Position numbers and translations under genes: made by a program | The notes under the pieces: model-generated | Databases searched by the model: none | Seen by the model: only the letters and a program-made list of their open reading frames with translations | Told to the model about the DNA's origin: nothing | Shown here: positions 1 through 5,479 of the stretch, piece after piece | Numbering within the stretch: position 1 is the stretch's first letter | Layout of the letters: each line of letters begins with the position of its first letter | Assembly: GCA_946478965.1 (NCBI GenBank) | Contig: CAMLDQ010000101.1 | Location: 1 to 5,479 of the forward strand | Length of the DNA stretch: 5,479 nt | Direction of reading: 5' to 3' | From: an uncultured Methylobacillus sp. | GTDB taxonomy: Bacteria; Pseudomonadota; Gammaproteobacteria; Burkholderiales; Methylophilaceae

Positions 1-264
1 TCCTGGCCGACCATGTACCCCTGGATCAAGGAAGAAGGCCTGACCTACTTCAAGAAGCGTTTGACCGAAGCGCGTCGCGACGTGGAGCAGGGGCTGGAAG
101 TCACACTCAATTATTTTAGCCAGAGCCGCGAGATGCAGGAAAAGGCGCTGGATATCCTGCAGTTCAAGCTGGACGTGCTGTGGGTGATCGCCGATTCCAT
201 CATGCTGGCTTGTACCGACATCAAGGTGGAAGACCGCGATTATCTGCGTCAACCACGCTATTAA
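1..264 (+). CDS. pqqC: Pyrroloquinoline-quinone synthase PqqC, 3' end only
   Basis: The 5' end lies outside the window. The first base starts an in-frame codon, and 87 residues are visible before a TAA stop. PqqC is a cofactor-free, all-helical cytosolic oxidase that performs the final ring closure and eight-electron oxidation of AHQQ to PQQ, using O2. The visible part is the C-terminal third of a protein usually about 230-250 residues long. It carries the family-like stretches YPWI, GLTYFKKRL, ARRDVEQGL and ILQFKLDVLW, with ILQFKLDVLW in the last helix. The catalytic histidines lie mostly in the missing part and cannot be checked. The identification rests on this resemblance and on pqqD and pqqE following directly in the usual order. 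The ATG at 13 is an internal methionine and not a start, because the frame is open and PqqC-like upstream of it. No frameshift or truncation is seen in the visible part. Confidence 0.93.
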   Translation, partial: SWPTMYPWIKEEGLTYFKKRLTEARRDVEQGLEVTLNYFSQSREMQEKALDILQFKLDVLWVIADSIMLACTDIKVEDRDYLRQPRY

Positions 265-273
265 GGGTTATTC

Positions 274-546
274 ATGGACCAGAACGATATCTACAAGCTC
301 GCCCCGCATTACCGCTTCCAGTGGGAAGAGGCGCAGCAGTGCTATGTGCTGCTGTTTCCCGAAGGCATGATCAAGTTGAACGGCGGGGCCGGTGAAGTCA
401 TCAAACGGGTAGACGGCAAGAAAACCGTGGCCGACATCGTGGCCGAGCTACAGCAGGCTTTTCCCGATGTGCCGGACCTCGAAGCCGATGTTCTTGCCAT
501 GGTGGAACTGGCAGTAAACAAGGCTTGGCTGGCCAAGGCCAGTTGA
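274..546 (+). CDS. pqqD: PQQ biosynthesis peptide chaperone PqqD
   Basis: This 90-residue protein has the normal length for PqqD. PqqD is a small cytosolic winged-helix protein, the founding example of the RiPP recognition element. It binds the leader of the PqqA precursor peptide and presents it to the radical SAM enzyme PqqE. Typical features are the N-terminal YKLAPHYRFQWEEAQ, the central strand YVLLFPEGMIKLN followed by GGAGEVIKRVDGKKTVADIV, and a C-terminal helix. The start is fixed by AAGGG at 263-267, which overlaps the pqqC stop codon and leaves 6 bases before the ATG. The 9-base gap to pqqC and 21-base gap to pqqE point to one operon with closely linked translation. In some organisms PqqD is fused to PqqC or PqqE; here it stands alone. 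Confidence 0.95.
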   Translation: MDQNDIYKLAPHYRFQWEEAQQCYVLLFPEGMIKLNGGAGEVIKRVDGKKTVADIVAELQQAFPDVPDLEADVLAMVELAVNKAWLAKAS

Positions 547-567
547 AGCCGCTGAGGAGATAAGCAT

Positions 568-1752
568 ATGGCACAACAGAATAATGGCGTAGCTGCATCC
601 GTGACGCATACCCAGCCGTTGTGGCTGCTGGCTGAGGTGACCTATCGCTGCCCGCTGCATTGCGCGTTCTGCTACAACCCGACCGATTACGACAAACATA
701 CGCAGAATGAGCTTTCCACCGAGCAGTGGTTGCAGGTGCTGCGCGACGCGCGCAAGATGGGCGCGCTGCAGCTCGGCATCTCCGGCGGCGAGCCGCTGTT
801 GCGCGACGATATCGAGGATATCGTGGTCGAGGCGCGTAAGCTCGGCTACTACAGCAATCTCATCACCTCCGGCGTCGGGCTGACGGAAAAGCGTATCCAG
901 GCGTTCAAGGAAGGTGGGCTCGATCACATCCAGCTATCGATGCACGATATCACGGAAGAGATCAACAACTTCATCACCAATACCAAAACCTTCGAATTGA
1001 AGAAGAAGGTCGCAGCGATGATCAAGGGCCACGGCTACCCGATGGTGCTCAACGTGGTGATCCATCGCTACAACATCGGCCATATCAAGGAGATCCTGGA
1101 AATGGCCGAGGCGCTGGGTGCCGACTTTGTCGAGCTGGCAAACACGCAATACTACGGCTGGTCGCTGATCAATCGGAGCCAGTTGATGCCGACCAAGGAG
1201 CAGATCGACCACGCGGAAAAAGTGACTAACGAGTTTCGCGCCAAGGTTGGCAACAAGATGAAAATCTTCTTCGTTGTGCCGGATTATTTCGCCGACCGCC
1301 CGAAGAAATGCATGAACGGCTGGGGCGAAGTGTTCATGATCGTCACCGCCAACGGTGACGTGCTGCCGTGCCACTCGGCGCGTGTGCTGCCCAATATCGA
1401 GTTTCCCAACGTGCGCGAAAAGGGCCTGGAATGGGCCTGGAAGGATTCGCCGGCATTCAACCGCTACCGCGGCGATAGCTGGATGAAGGAGCCGTGCCGC
1501 ACCTGCCCGGAAAAGGAAAAAGACCTCGGCGGCTGCCGCTGCCAGGCCTTCCTGCTGTCCGGCGATGCGGAAAGCGCCGACCCGGTGTGCAGCTTGTCGC
1601 CCAACCACCACCTGATCGAACAGGCGATCAAGGATGCGCAGAACCCGGTGTTGCAGGCGCAGCCCATCGTGTTCCGCAACGACAAGAACTCCAAGCAGTT
1701 GATTGAGGGCGAGATGGCGGAGCGCGTCGAGGCATTCCACGCCTTGCCCTGA
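568..1752 (+). CDS. pqqE: PqqA peptide cyclase PqqE (radical SAM/SPASM)
   Basis: This cytosolic radical S-adenosylmethionine enzyme forms the carbon-carbon bond between a glutamate and a tyrosine of PqqA, the committing step of PQQ synthesis. It has 394 residues, close to the family norm. The CX3CX2C motif for the SAM-binding 4Fe-4S cluster is Cys28, Cys32 and Cys35, and the GGEP SAM-contact motif follows at about residue 73. The C-terminal SPASM domain contains Cys248, Cys268, Cys310, Cys313, Asp319, Cys323, Cys325 and Cys341. This set includes the aspartate known as an unusual auxiliary-cluster ligand in PqqE, so the enzyme looks intact. The ATG follows a strong GAGGAGA at 554-560 with 7 bases between. 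It is the last pqq gene here, since a terminator lies about 50 bases after its TGA. The N-terminal dozen residues before TQPLWLLAEVTYRC are poorly conserved in the family. Confidence 0.97.
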   Translation: MAQQNNGVAASVTHTQPLWLLAEVTYRCPLHCAFCYNPTDYDKHTQNELSTEQWLQVLRDARKMGALQLGISGGEPLLRDDIEDIVVEARKLGYYSNLITSGVGLTEKRIQAFKEGGLDHIQLSMHDITEEINNFITNTKTFELKKKVAAMIKGHGYPMVLNVVIHRYNIGHIKEILEMAEALGADFVELANTQYYGWSLINRSQLMPTKEQIDHAEKVTNEFRAKVGNKMKIFFVVPDYFADRPKKCMNGWGEVFMIVTANGDVLPCHSARVLPNIEFPNVREKGLEWAWKDSPAFNRYRGDSWMKEPCRTCPEKEKDLGGCRCQAFLLSGDAESADPVCSLSPNHHLIEQAIKDAQNPVLQAQPIVFRNDKNSKQLIEGEMAERVEAFHALP

Positions 1753-1763
1753 ATTCCAGGGTT

Positions 1764-1792
1764 TTAAAACAACGCCACGTTTCCCCTATAAT
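1764..1792 (+). promoter_or_regulatory. Candidate sigma-70 promoter for the transporter gene
   Basis: A perfect -10 box TATAAT lies at 1787-1792. Exactly 17 bases upstream, at 1764-1769, is TTAAAA, which matches the -35 consensus TTGACA at four of six positions. Transcription would start near 1799. It is the only consensus-like promoter in the pqqE-transporter gap and would drive the gene starting at 1846. The predicted start falls at the foot of the terminator hairpin, so the activity of this promoter is uncertain. No operator repeat is evident. Confidence 0.5.
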
Positions 1793-1799
1793 GGAAGCC

Positions 1800-1828
1800 A
1801 GCGCGCTGCGCGAGCGGCGCGCTTTTTT
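1800..1828 (+). terminator. Intrinsic terminator after pqqE
   Basis: The left arm, 1800-1809, pairs with 1814-1823 to form a GC-rich stem of ten pairs, one of them a T-G wobble, closed by a GCGA tetraloop of the stable GNRA type (1810-1813). Six T residues follow at 1823-1828, the first of which can pair with A1800. This is a textbook Rho-independent terminator for the + strand and would end the pqqCDE transcript. The reverse direction lacks a T-run, so it looks one-directional. Confidence 0.85.
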
Positions 1829-1834
1829 ATTATC

Positions 1835-1839
1835 AGGAA
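1835..1839 (+). promoter_or_regulatory. Ribosome binding site that fixes the TTG start
   Basis: AGGAA sits 6 bases before the TTG at 1846, which is ideal spacing. No ATG or GTG near this point gives a complete first membrane helix; the first in-frame ATG falls around residue 59, beyond the conserved DTYLP motif. This site therefore decides in favour of the rare TTG start. It lies only 6 bases after the T-run of the terminator. Confidence 0.75.
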
Positions 1840-1845
1840 CTTAAC

Positions 1846-3039
1846 TTGACTCAACGATCCCACGGCATCACGGCGCTGGTGCTTGCCAGCCTGGCAGCGC
1901 TCGCACCGTTTGCCATCGACACCTATCTCCCGGCGTTTCCGGCGCTCGCCCGCGATCTGGGATCGAGCACGCTCGCATTGCAGCAAAGCCTGACTTTCTA
2001 CCTGCTGCCGTACGCCTTGATGACGTTGTGGCATGGCGCCATTTCCGATGCTATCGGGCGCCTGCCGGCAATGCGCTGGGGCTTGCTGGTATTCGCGTTG
2101 GCTTCTGTAGGCTGTGCATTTGCACCGAACGTGGAAACCCTGTGGTTTTTTCGCGCGTTGCAAGGGCTCTCTGGCGGAGCGGGGAATGTGGTTGCGCGCG
2201 CGATGGTGCGCGACCTGTTCGAGGGGGTGGCCGCACAGCGCGTGATGGCGCAAGTGCAGATGATTTTCGGCCTGGCCCCCGCGGTGGCGCCGATTATTGG
2301 CGGCTTCCTGCTGGGCATCCACTGGCAGGCGATTTTCGTGTTTCTGTTCCTGTATTCGCTAGCAACCTTGGTTGCAGCCTACCGTTTCCTGCCGGAGACG
2401 ATGCCGCAGGAGAAGCGTGTGCCCTTGTCGCCCAGGCAGGTGCTTTCCGGCTATCGCAAGATTTTTTCCGATGCTGAATTCGTGCGGCTGGTGATTGCCG
2501 TGGGGGCGAATTTCGCCGGATTTTTTGTCTACGTGCTTGCTGCACCGGTATTCCTGATCCAGCATCTGGGGCTTACCGAGCATCAGTTCGGCGCGATGTT
2601 TGTCCCTACCGTGCTGGGCATGGTTATAGGTTCCTGGCTCGCCCGACACTGTGCAGGGCGGCATTCAAATGTTGTGCTGCTTCGTCTGGCCTACGCATGG
2701 ATGGCCATGGCGGCGATACTGAATATCGCAGTCTGCCTGTGGCTGCCGCCGAGTCCGTGGTTCAATATCCTCCCGATCGCCCTGTACAACATCGGCATGG
2801 CCTTCGCGATGCCGGTGCTTTCTATCGCATCGCTGGACCGGCATCCGCGCTTGCGCGGTACGGCGGCTTCCGGCCAGGCGTTTATGCAAATGTTGTTGTC
2901 GACGGTATCGGCCGGCTTGATTGTCCCCTTGCTCTGGCATCATCCGATTGGGCTTGCGCTTGCTATGACGGGGTATCTGATAATCGGGTTTGCGAGTATC
3001 GGTATGTCCGCGTTGTGGCGAAAACCGGTGGCCGCATAG
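1846..3039 (+). CDS. Bcr/CflA-type MFS drug efflux transporter
   Basis: This is a 397-residue inner-membrane protein with about twelve hydrophobic helices. It belongs to the drug:H+ antiporter (DHA1) branch that includes Bcr (bicyclomycin) and CflA/CmlA (chloramphenicol). Supporting signs are the first-helix motif IDTYLPAFPALARDL with acidic Asp25, motif A as G64xxxD68xxGR72 in the loop after helix 2, motif B with Arg103 in RALQGLSGGAG, and a motif C-like APIIGG around residues 148-153 in helix 5. A longer polar stretch near residues 186-205 (PETMPQEKR and on) is the central cytoplasmic loop between the two six-helix halves. The start is TTG, chosen because of its ribosome binding site and because the complete first helix begins there. 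The gene stands alone between two terminators, with its own candidate promoter. The substrate cannot be read from sequence; it could be a drug or a metabolite. Confidence 0.88.
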   Translation: MTQRSHGITALVLASLAALAPFAIDTYLPAFPALARDLGSSTLALQQSLTFYLLPYALMTLWHGAISDAIGRLPAMRWGLLVFALASVGCAFAPNVETLWFFRALQGLSGGAGNVVARAMVRDLFEGVAAQRVMAQVQMIFGLAPAVAPIIGGFLLGIHWQAIFVFLFLYSLATLVAAYRFLPETMPQEKRVPLSPRQVLSGYRKIFSDAEFVRLVIAVGANFAGFFVYVLAAPVFLIQHLGLTEHQFGAMFVPTVLGMVIGSWLARHCAGRHSNVVLLRLAYAWMAMAAILNIAVCLWLPPSPWFNILPIALYNIGMAFAMPVLSIASLDRHPRLRGTAASGQAFMQMLLSTVSAGLIVPLLWHHPIGLALAMTGYLIIGFASIGMSALWRKPVAA

Positions 3040-3051
3040 CTGGGCGGAAGG

Positions 3052-3087
3052 CAACAAAAAAGGAGGCCGCAGCCTCCTTTTTTGTTG
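3052..3087. terminator. Bidirectional terminator between convergent genes
   Basis: The arms 3052-3067 and 3072-3087 are a perfect 16-bp inverted repeat around the loop CGCA. The core stem GGAGGC/GCCTCC is flanked by A6 (3056-3061) and T6 (3078-3083), so both strands read as a GC stem followed by six T residues. It starts 13 bases after the transporter stop and ends 15 bases before the fdxA stop, and so serves both genes. Confidence 0.93.
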
Positions 3088-3102
3088 GTGTAACCGGTCT
3101 GA

Positions 3103-3426
3103 TTATTCGACCAGCAGGCCGCGTTTGTCGGCTTTACCGTTGTTTGCGTCGGCATCCGGAAGCGCATCCTTCTTGGCCGTGATGGTCGGCCATACCTTGG
3201 CCAGGCGTGCATTCAGTTCGATATATTCCTGCTGGTCTGCCGGGACGTCATCTTCGGCAAAAATCGCTTCTGCCGGGCATTCGGCCACGCACAGGGTGCA
3301 GTCGATGCATTCGTCCGGATCGATGGCGAGGAAGTTCGGGCCTTCCACGAAGCAATCCACCGGGCACACGTCCACGCAATCGGTGTACTTGCACTGGATA
3401 CAGTTTTCGGTAACGACGTAAGTCAT
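3103..3426 (-). CDS. fdxA: Seven-iron ferredoxin FdxA ([3Fe-4S][4Fe-4S])
   Basis: This 107-residue soluble, acidic electron carrier resembles Azotobacter ferredoxin I in length and cysteine layout. By that comparison Cys9, Cys17 and Cys50 should hold the [3Fe-4S] cluster and Cys21, Cys40, Cys43 and Cys46 the [4Fe-4S] cluster. Cys12 and Cys25 correspond to the extra non-ligand cysteines of that family. The N-terminus [25 protein letters not shown] is diagnostic. The C-terminal half, with no cysteine, is the usual extension that wraps the clusters ([17 protein letters not shown]). The ATG is preceded by GGAG (complement of 3434-3437) with 7 bases between. The gene lies 59 bases downstream of cysN on the same strand and could be read through from cysDN or from its own weak promoter. 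Redox partners are unknown; a direct role in sulfate reduction is not shown by the sequence. Confidence 0.95.
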   Translation of the reverse strand: MTYVVTENCIQCKYTDCVDVCPVDCFVEGPNFLAIDPDECIDCTLCVAECPAEAIFAEDDVPADQQEYIELNARLAKVWPTITAKKDALPDADANNGKADKRGLLVE

Positions 3427-3453
3427 GGTTTTACTCCAGAAATTTAGTCTAAT

Positions 3454-3482
3454 AGTTTATCAGAACAGGATAATGTTGTCCG
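3454..3482 (-). promoter_or_regulatory. Weak candidate promoter for fdxA
   Basis: On the minus strand CGGACA (complement of 3477-3482) is followed after 17 bases by TAAACT (complement of 3454-3459). Each matches the sigma-70 consensus at four of six positions. This 59-base cysN-fdxA gap is distinctly AT-rich compared with its surroundings and has no hairpin convincing as a terminator. That fits either a promoter or simple co-transcription with cysN. Confidence 0.25.
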
Positions 3483-3485
3483 AGC

Positions 3486-4772
3486 TCAGGCCACCATGCC
3501 GGCAGCGACGGTGTTATTGGTGCTTTCATCAATCACGATGAACGCGCCCGATGCGCGGTTTTCCGTATAGCGATCTACGCATAAGGGCTGGGCCAGACGG
3601 AAGCTGATTCTGGCGATATCGTTCATGCCGAGGCCCTGCGCTGGCTGCTGTTCCAGCGTATTGACGTCGACGCGATAGTCGATGGCGCCAACTTTGGCCT
3701 TGGATTCGCGCGTCGTATGGCGAATGATGTAGGTGCGGGCCGGGGAGAGCGGTGTCTCCGACAGCCAGCACAGCATCGCATCGAGCTGCTTGACCGGCTC
3801 CTTGGCTTCGCTGCTTTTTACGATCATGTCGCCGCGCGAGATGTCGATCTCGTCTTCCAGCAGCAGGGCTACGGACTGTTCATGGATAGCGCGGTCCAGC
3901 TTCTCGTTGCCGATCTGGATGGCCTTGATCTTGCTGGAACGTCCGGACGGCAATACGGTGACCGCATCGCCGACCGTGATTTCGCCCGATTCGACACGTC
4001 CCATGAAGCCGCGAAAGTCGTGCAATTCCGGATTGGCGGAGTCCTGCGGCCGGCAGACGTACTGCACCGGGAAACGGAAGTATTCAGCCCTTTCGGTATG
4101 CGCCGCCGGTGCTTCTTCCAGGATTTCCAGCAAGGTCGGGCCGTCATACCAGTTCATCGATTCGCCACGATCCACGATCATGTCGCCATTGAGGGCGGAC
4201 ATTGGAATGAATCGGATGTCGTGGTCTTCGCGCTGCAGGCCGATTTCGGTAGCGAAAGCCAGGTAGTCGGCGCGGATCTTGTCAAATACGGCTTGGTCGT
4301 AGTCTACCAGGTCCATCTTGTTCACCGCGACCAGAATGTGCGGGATGCCGACCAGGTGCGCCAGGAAGGAATGGCGGCGGGTCTGCGTCAGCACGCCCTT
4401 GCGCGCGTCGATCAGGATGATGGCGAGGTTGGCGGTCGAGGCGGCGGTCACCATGTTGCGGGTGTACTGCTCATGGCCGGGGGCGTCGGCGATGATGTAC
4501 TTGCGCGTACCGGTGCTGAAATAGCGGTAGGCCACGTCGATGGTGATGCCTTGTTCGCGCTCGGCCTGCAGCCCGTCGGTAAGCAGGGAAAGATCCACGG
4601 CTTCCATGCCGCGCTTTTTCGAGGTGCGCTCGATCTGGGTCAGGGTGTCTTCAAGAATCGTCTTGGTGTCGAACAGCAGGCGGCCGATCAGCGTACTCTT
4701 GCCGTCGTCCACGCTGCCGCAGGTCATGAAGCGCAGCAGGCCGTTATCCTGGTGATTGAGAGGGGCGTTCAT
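3486..4772 (-). CDS. cysN: Sulfate adenylyltransferase large subunit CysN (GTPase)
   Basis: CysN is the GTP-hydrolysing subunit of the CysDN ATP sulfurylase, which makes APS and pyrophosphate from ATP and sulfate in the cytosol. GTP hydrolysis drives this unfavourable step. The G domain is complete: P-loop GSVDDGKS at 19-26, switch I region EREQGITIDVAYR around 71-83, DAPGHEQY at 96-103, NKMD at 151-154 and SAL at 192-194. Two beta-barrel domains like those of EF-Tu follow. At 428 residues it ends just after AAGM near the end of the second barrel. It lacks the roughly 40-residue tail of the E. coli protein and has no fused APS kinase (CysC) domain, so any APS kinase must be separate. The ATG shares one base with the cysD stop (TGATG), and AAGGAAGG (complement of 4782-4789) lies inside cysD, which indicates coupled translation. 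Confidence 0.96.
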   Translation of the reverse strand: MNAPLNHQDNGLLRFMTCGSVDDGKSTLIGRLLFDTKTILEDTLTQIERTSKKRGMEAVDLSLLTDGLQAEREQGITIDVAYRYFSTGTRKYIIADAPGHEQYTRNMVTAASTANLAIILIDARKGVLTQTRRHSFLAHLVGIPHILVAVNKMDLVDYDQAVFDKIRADYLAFATEIGLQREDHDIRFIPMSALNGDMIVDRGESMNWYDGPTLLEILEEAPAAHTERAEYFRFPVQYVCRPQDSANPELHDFRGFMGRVESGEITVGDAVTVLPSGRSSKIKAIQIGNEKLDRAIHEQSVALLLEDEIDISRGDMIVKSSEAKEPVKQLDAMLCWLSETPLSPARTYIIRHTTRESKAKVGAIDYRVDVNTLEQQPAQGLGMNDIARISFRLAQPLCVDRYTENRASGAFIVIDESTNNTVAAGMVA

Positions 4773-5479
4773 CAGAAGTAACCTTCCTTCTTGCGTTGTT
4801 CCATGGAGGCGTCGGAGGTCTGATCGTCCAGACGCGTCGCGCCGCGCTCGGTAATGGTGGTGGTCGCGGTTTCCAGCACGATCTTCTCGACTGTGTCGGC
4901 GCCTGACTCGACCGGGGCGGTGCAGGAAATGTCGCCAACGGTACGGAAGCGCACCTGGAGATCGATGATGTTTTCACTCGCCTTCGGCAGGTTGACTAGT
5001 TCGCCGTTGACCAGCGGCACATTGACCGGCACGATGGCGCCCTGGCGCATGACCACGGGACGCGTATGCGCAAAGTAGATCGACGGTAGCTCGAGCCCTT
5101 CGCGCTCGATGTACTGCCAGACGTCCATTTCTGTCCAGTTGGAAATCGGGAAAGCGCGGATGTTTTCGCCGCGATGGGTGCGTGCGTTGTAGAGGTTCCA
5201 CAACTCGGGGCGCTGGTTCTTCGGGTCCCATTGGCCGAACTCGTCGCGGAAGCTCATGATGCGTTCCTTGGCGCGCGCCTTTTCCTCGTCGCGGCGGGCG
5301 CCGCCGATACAGCAGTCGAATTCGAATTCGGCGATGGCTTCCAGCAGCGTCACCGACTGGTGTTTATTGCGTGATTCGCCTTCATGCTTGAGCACCACGG
5401 TACCACGCTTCATGGAATCTTCCACCGAGCGCACGATCAGGCGCTCGCCCAGCTCGGCGGCGCGCTTGTCGCGGAACTC
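4772..5479 (-). CDS. cysD: Sulfate adenylyltransferase small subunit CysD, 3' part only
   Basis: The gene runs off the right edge. The frame is open to the last base, giving 235 C-terminal residues of a protein usually about 300 long, so roughly the first 65-80 residues are missing, including the PP-loop that binds ATP. CysD transfers AMP from ATP to sulfate and works as a heterodimer with CysN. The visible part begins EFRDKRAAELGERLIVRSVEDS. It contains the highly conserved GGARRDEEKARAKERI around visible residues 59-74, then SFRDEFGQWDPKNQRPELWNLYN, FPISNWTEMDVWQYIE and VRFRTVG, and ends in EQRKKEGYF as family members do. The GTG at 5434 is internal, because family-like sequence continues upstream of it. 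It is the first gene of the visible cysD-cysN-fdxA run; its promoter lies outside the window. Confidence 0.96.
   Translation of the reverse strand, partial: EFRDKRAAELGERLIVRSVEDSMKRGTVVLKHEGESRNKHQSVTLLEAIAEFEFDCCIGGARRDEEKARAKERIMSFRDEFGQWDPKNQRPELWNLYNARTHRGENIRAFPISNWTEMDVWQYIEREGLELPSIYFAHTRPVVMRQGAIVPVNVPLVNGELVNLPKASENIIDLQVRFRTVGDISCTAPVESGADTVEKIVLETATTTITERGATRLDDQTSDASMEQRKKEGYF

Noticed and set aside
13..15. ATG at the left edge as a start of a small separate gene
   Set aside because: It is in frame with PqqC-like sequence that continues to the window edge. The product is the C-terminal part of PqqC.
934..1740. 268-codon open frame on the - strand opposite pqqE
   Set aside because: The composition (rich in His, Arg, Ala and Leu) is what the complement of pqqE codons would give. 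pqqE is intact, with all its cluster ligands.
1786..2322. 178-codon open frame on the - strand over the transporter start
   Set aside because: It crosses the terminator hairpin and opposes a well-supported membrane protein. The translation is Arg/Gln/Ala-rich with no domain likeness.
3436..3465. Possible IscR-like iron-sulfur regulator site upstream of fdxA
   Set aside because: Only one half (around GACTAAAT on the minus strand) resembles the published type 1 site. The other half does not match, so it was not called.
3717..4781. Long open frame (354 codons) on the + strand opposite cysN
   Set aside because: It is antisense to a complete, strongly conserved GTPase gene in GC-rich DNA, where such shadow frames are common. 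It shows no recognisable domain or convincing ribosome binding site.
5432..5434. GTG as a possible cysD start codon
   Set aside because: The frame stays open to the window edge, and the 15 upstream codons read EFRDKRAAELGERLI, which is family-like CysD sequence, so the GTG is an internal valine.

Overview
The window is about 57% GC by eye, densely coded, and reads as ordinary chromosome from a Gram-negative proteobacterium. The CysD/CysN sequence style and the seven-iron ferredoxin suggest a betaproteobacterium, perhaps a methylotrophic or chemolithotrophic lineage. That placement is inference from protein resemblance and has not been tested by any search. I see no mobile element, CRISPR array, tRNA, rRNA or prophage, and no gene-free stretch longer than about 100 bases.

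Left part (1-1752, + strand): the 3' end of a pqq operon in the order pqqC (3' end only), pqqD, pqqE. PqqE and its peptide chaperone PqqD make the first Glu-Tyr crosslink on the PqqA peptide. PqqC performs the last oxidation to pyrroloquinoline quinone (PQQ), the cofactor of periplasmic quinoprotein dehydrogenases. pqqA and pqqB would be expected to the left of the window.

Middle (1753-3100): a strong intrinsic terminator follows pqqE and is crowded against a consensus-like promoter. Next comes a TTG-started gene for a Bcr/CflA-type major facilitator efflux protein. A 16-bp perfect inverted repeat then serves as a shared terminator between this gene and the convergent gene on the other side.

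Right part (3101-5479, - strand): a 7Fe ferredoxin (fdxA) lies downstream of cysN, which overlaps cysD by one base; cysD runs off the right edge. CysD and CysN form ATP sulfurylase, which activates sulfate to adenosine 5'-phosphosulfate (APS).

I found no new biological system. The most curious spot is the 65 bases between pqqE and the transporter, where the predicted transcription start coincides with the base of the terminator hairpin, so the transporter mRNA could begin with its own terminator-like stem-loop.
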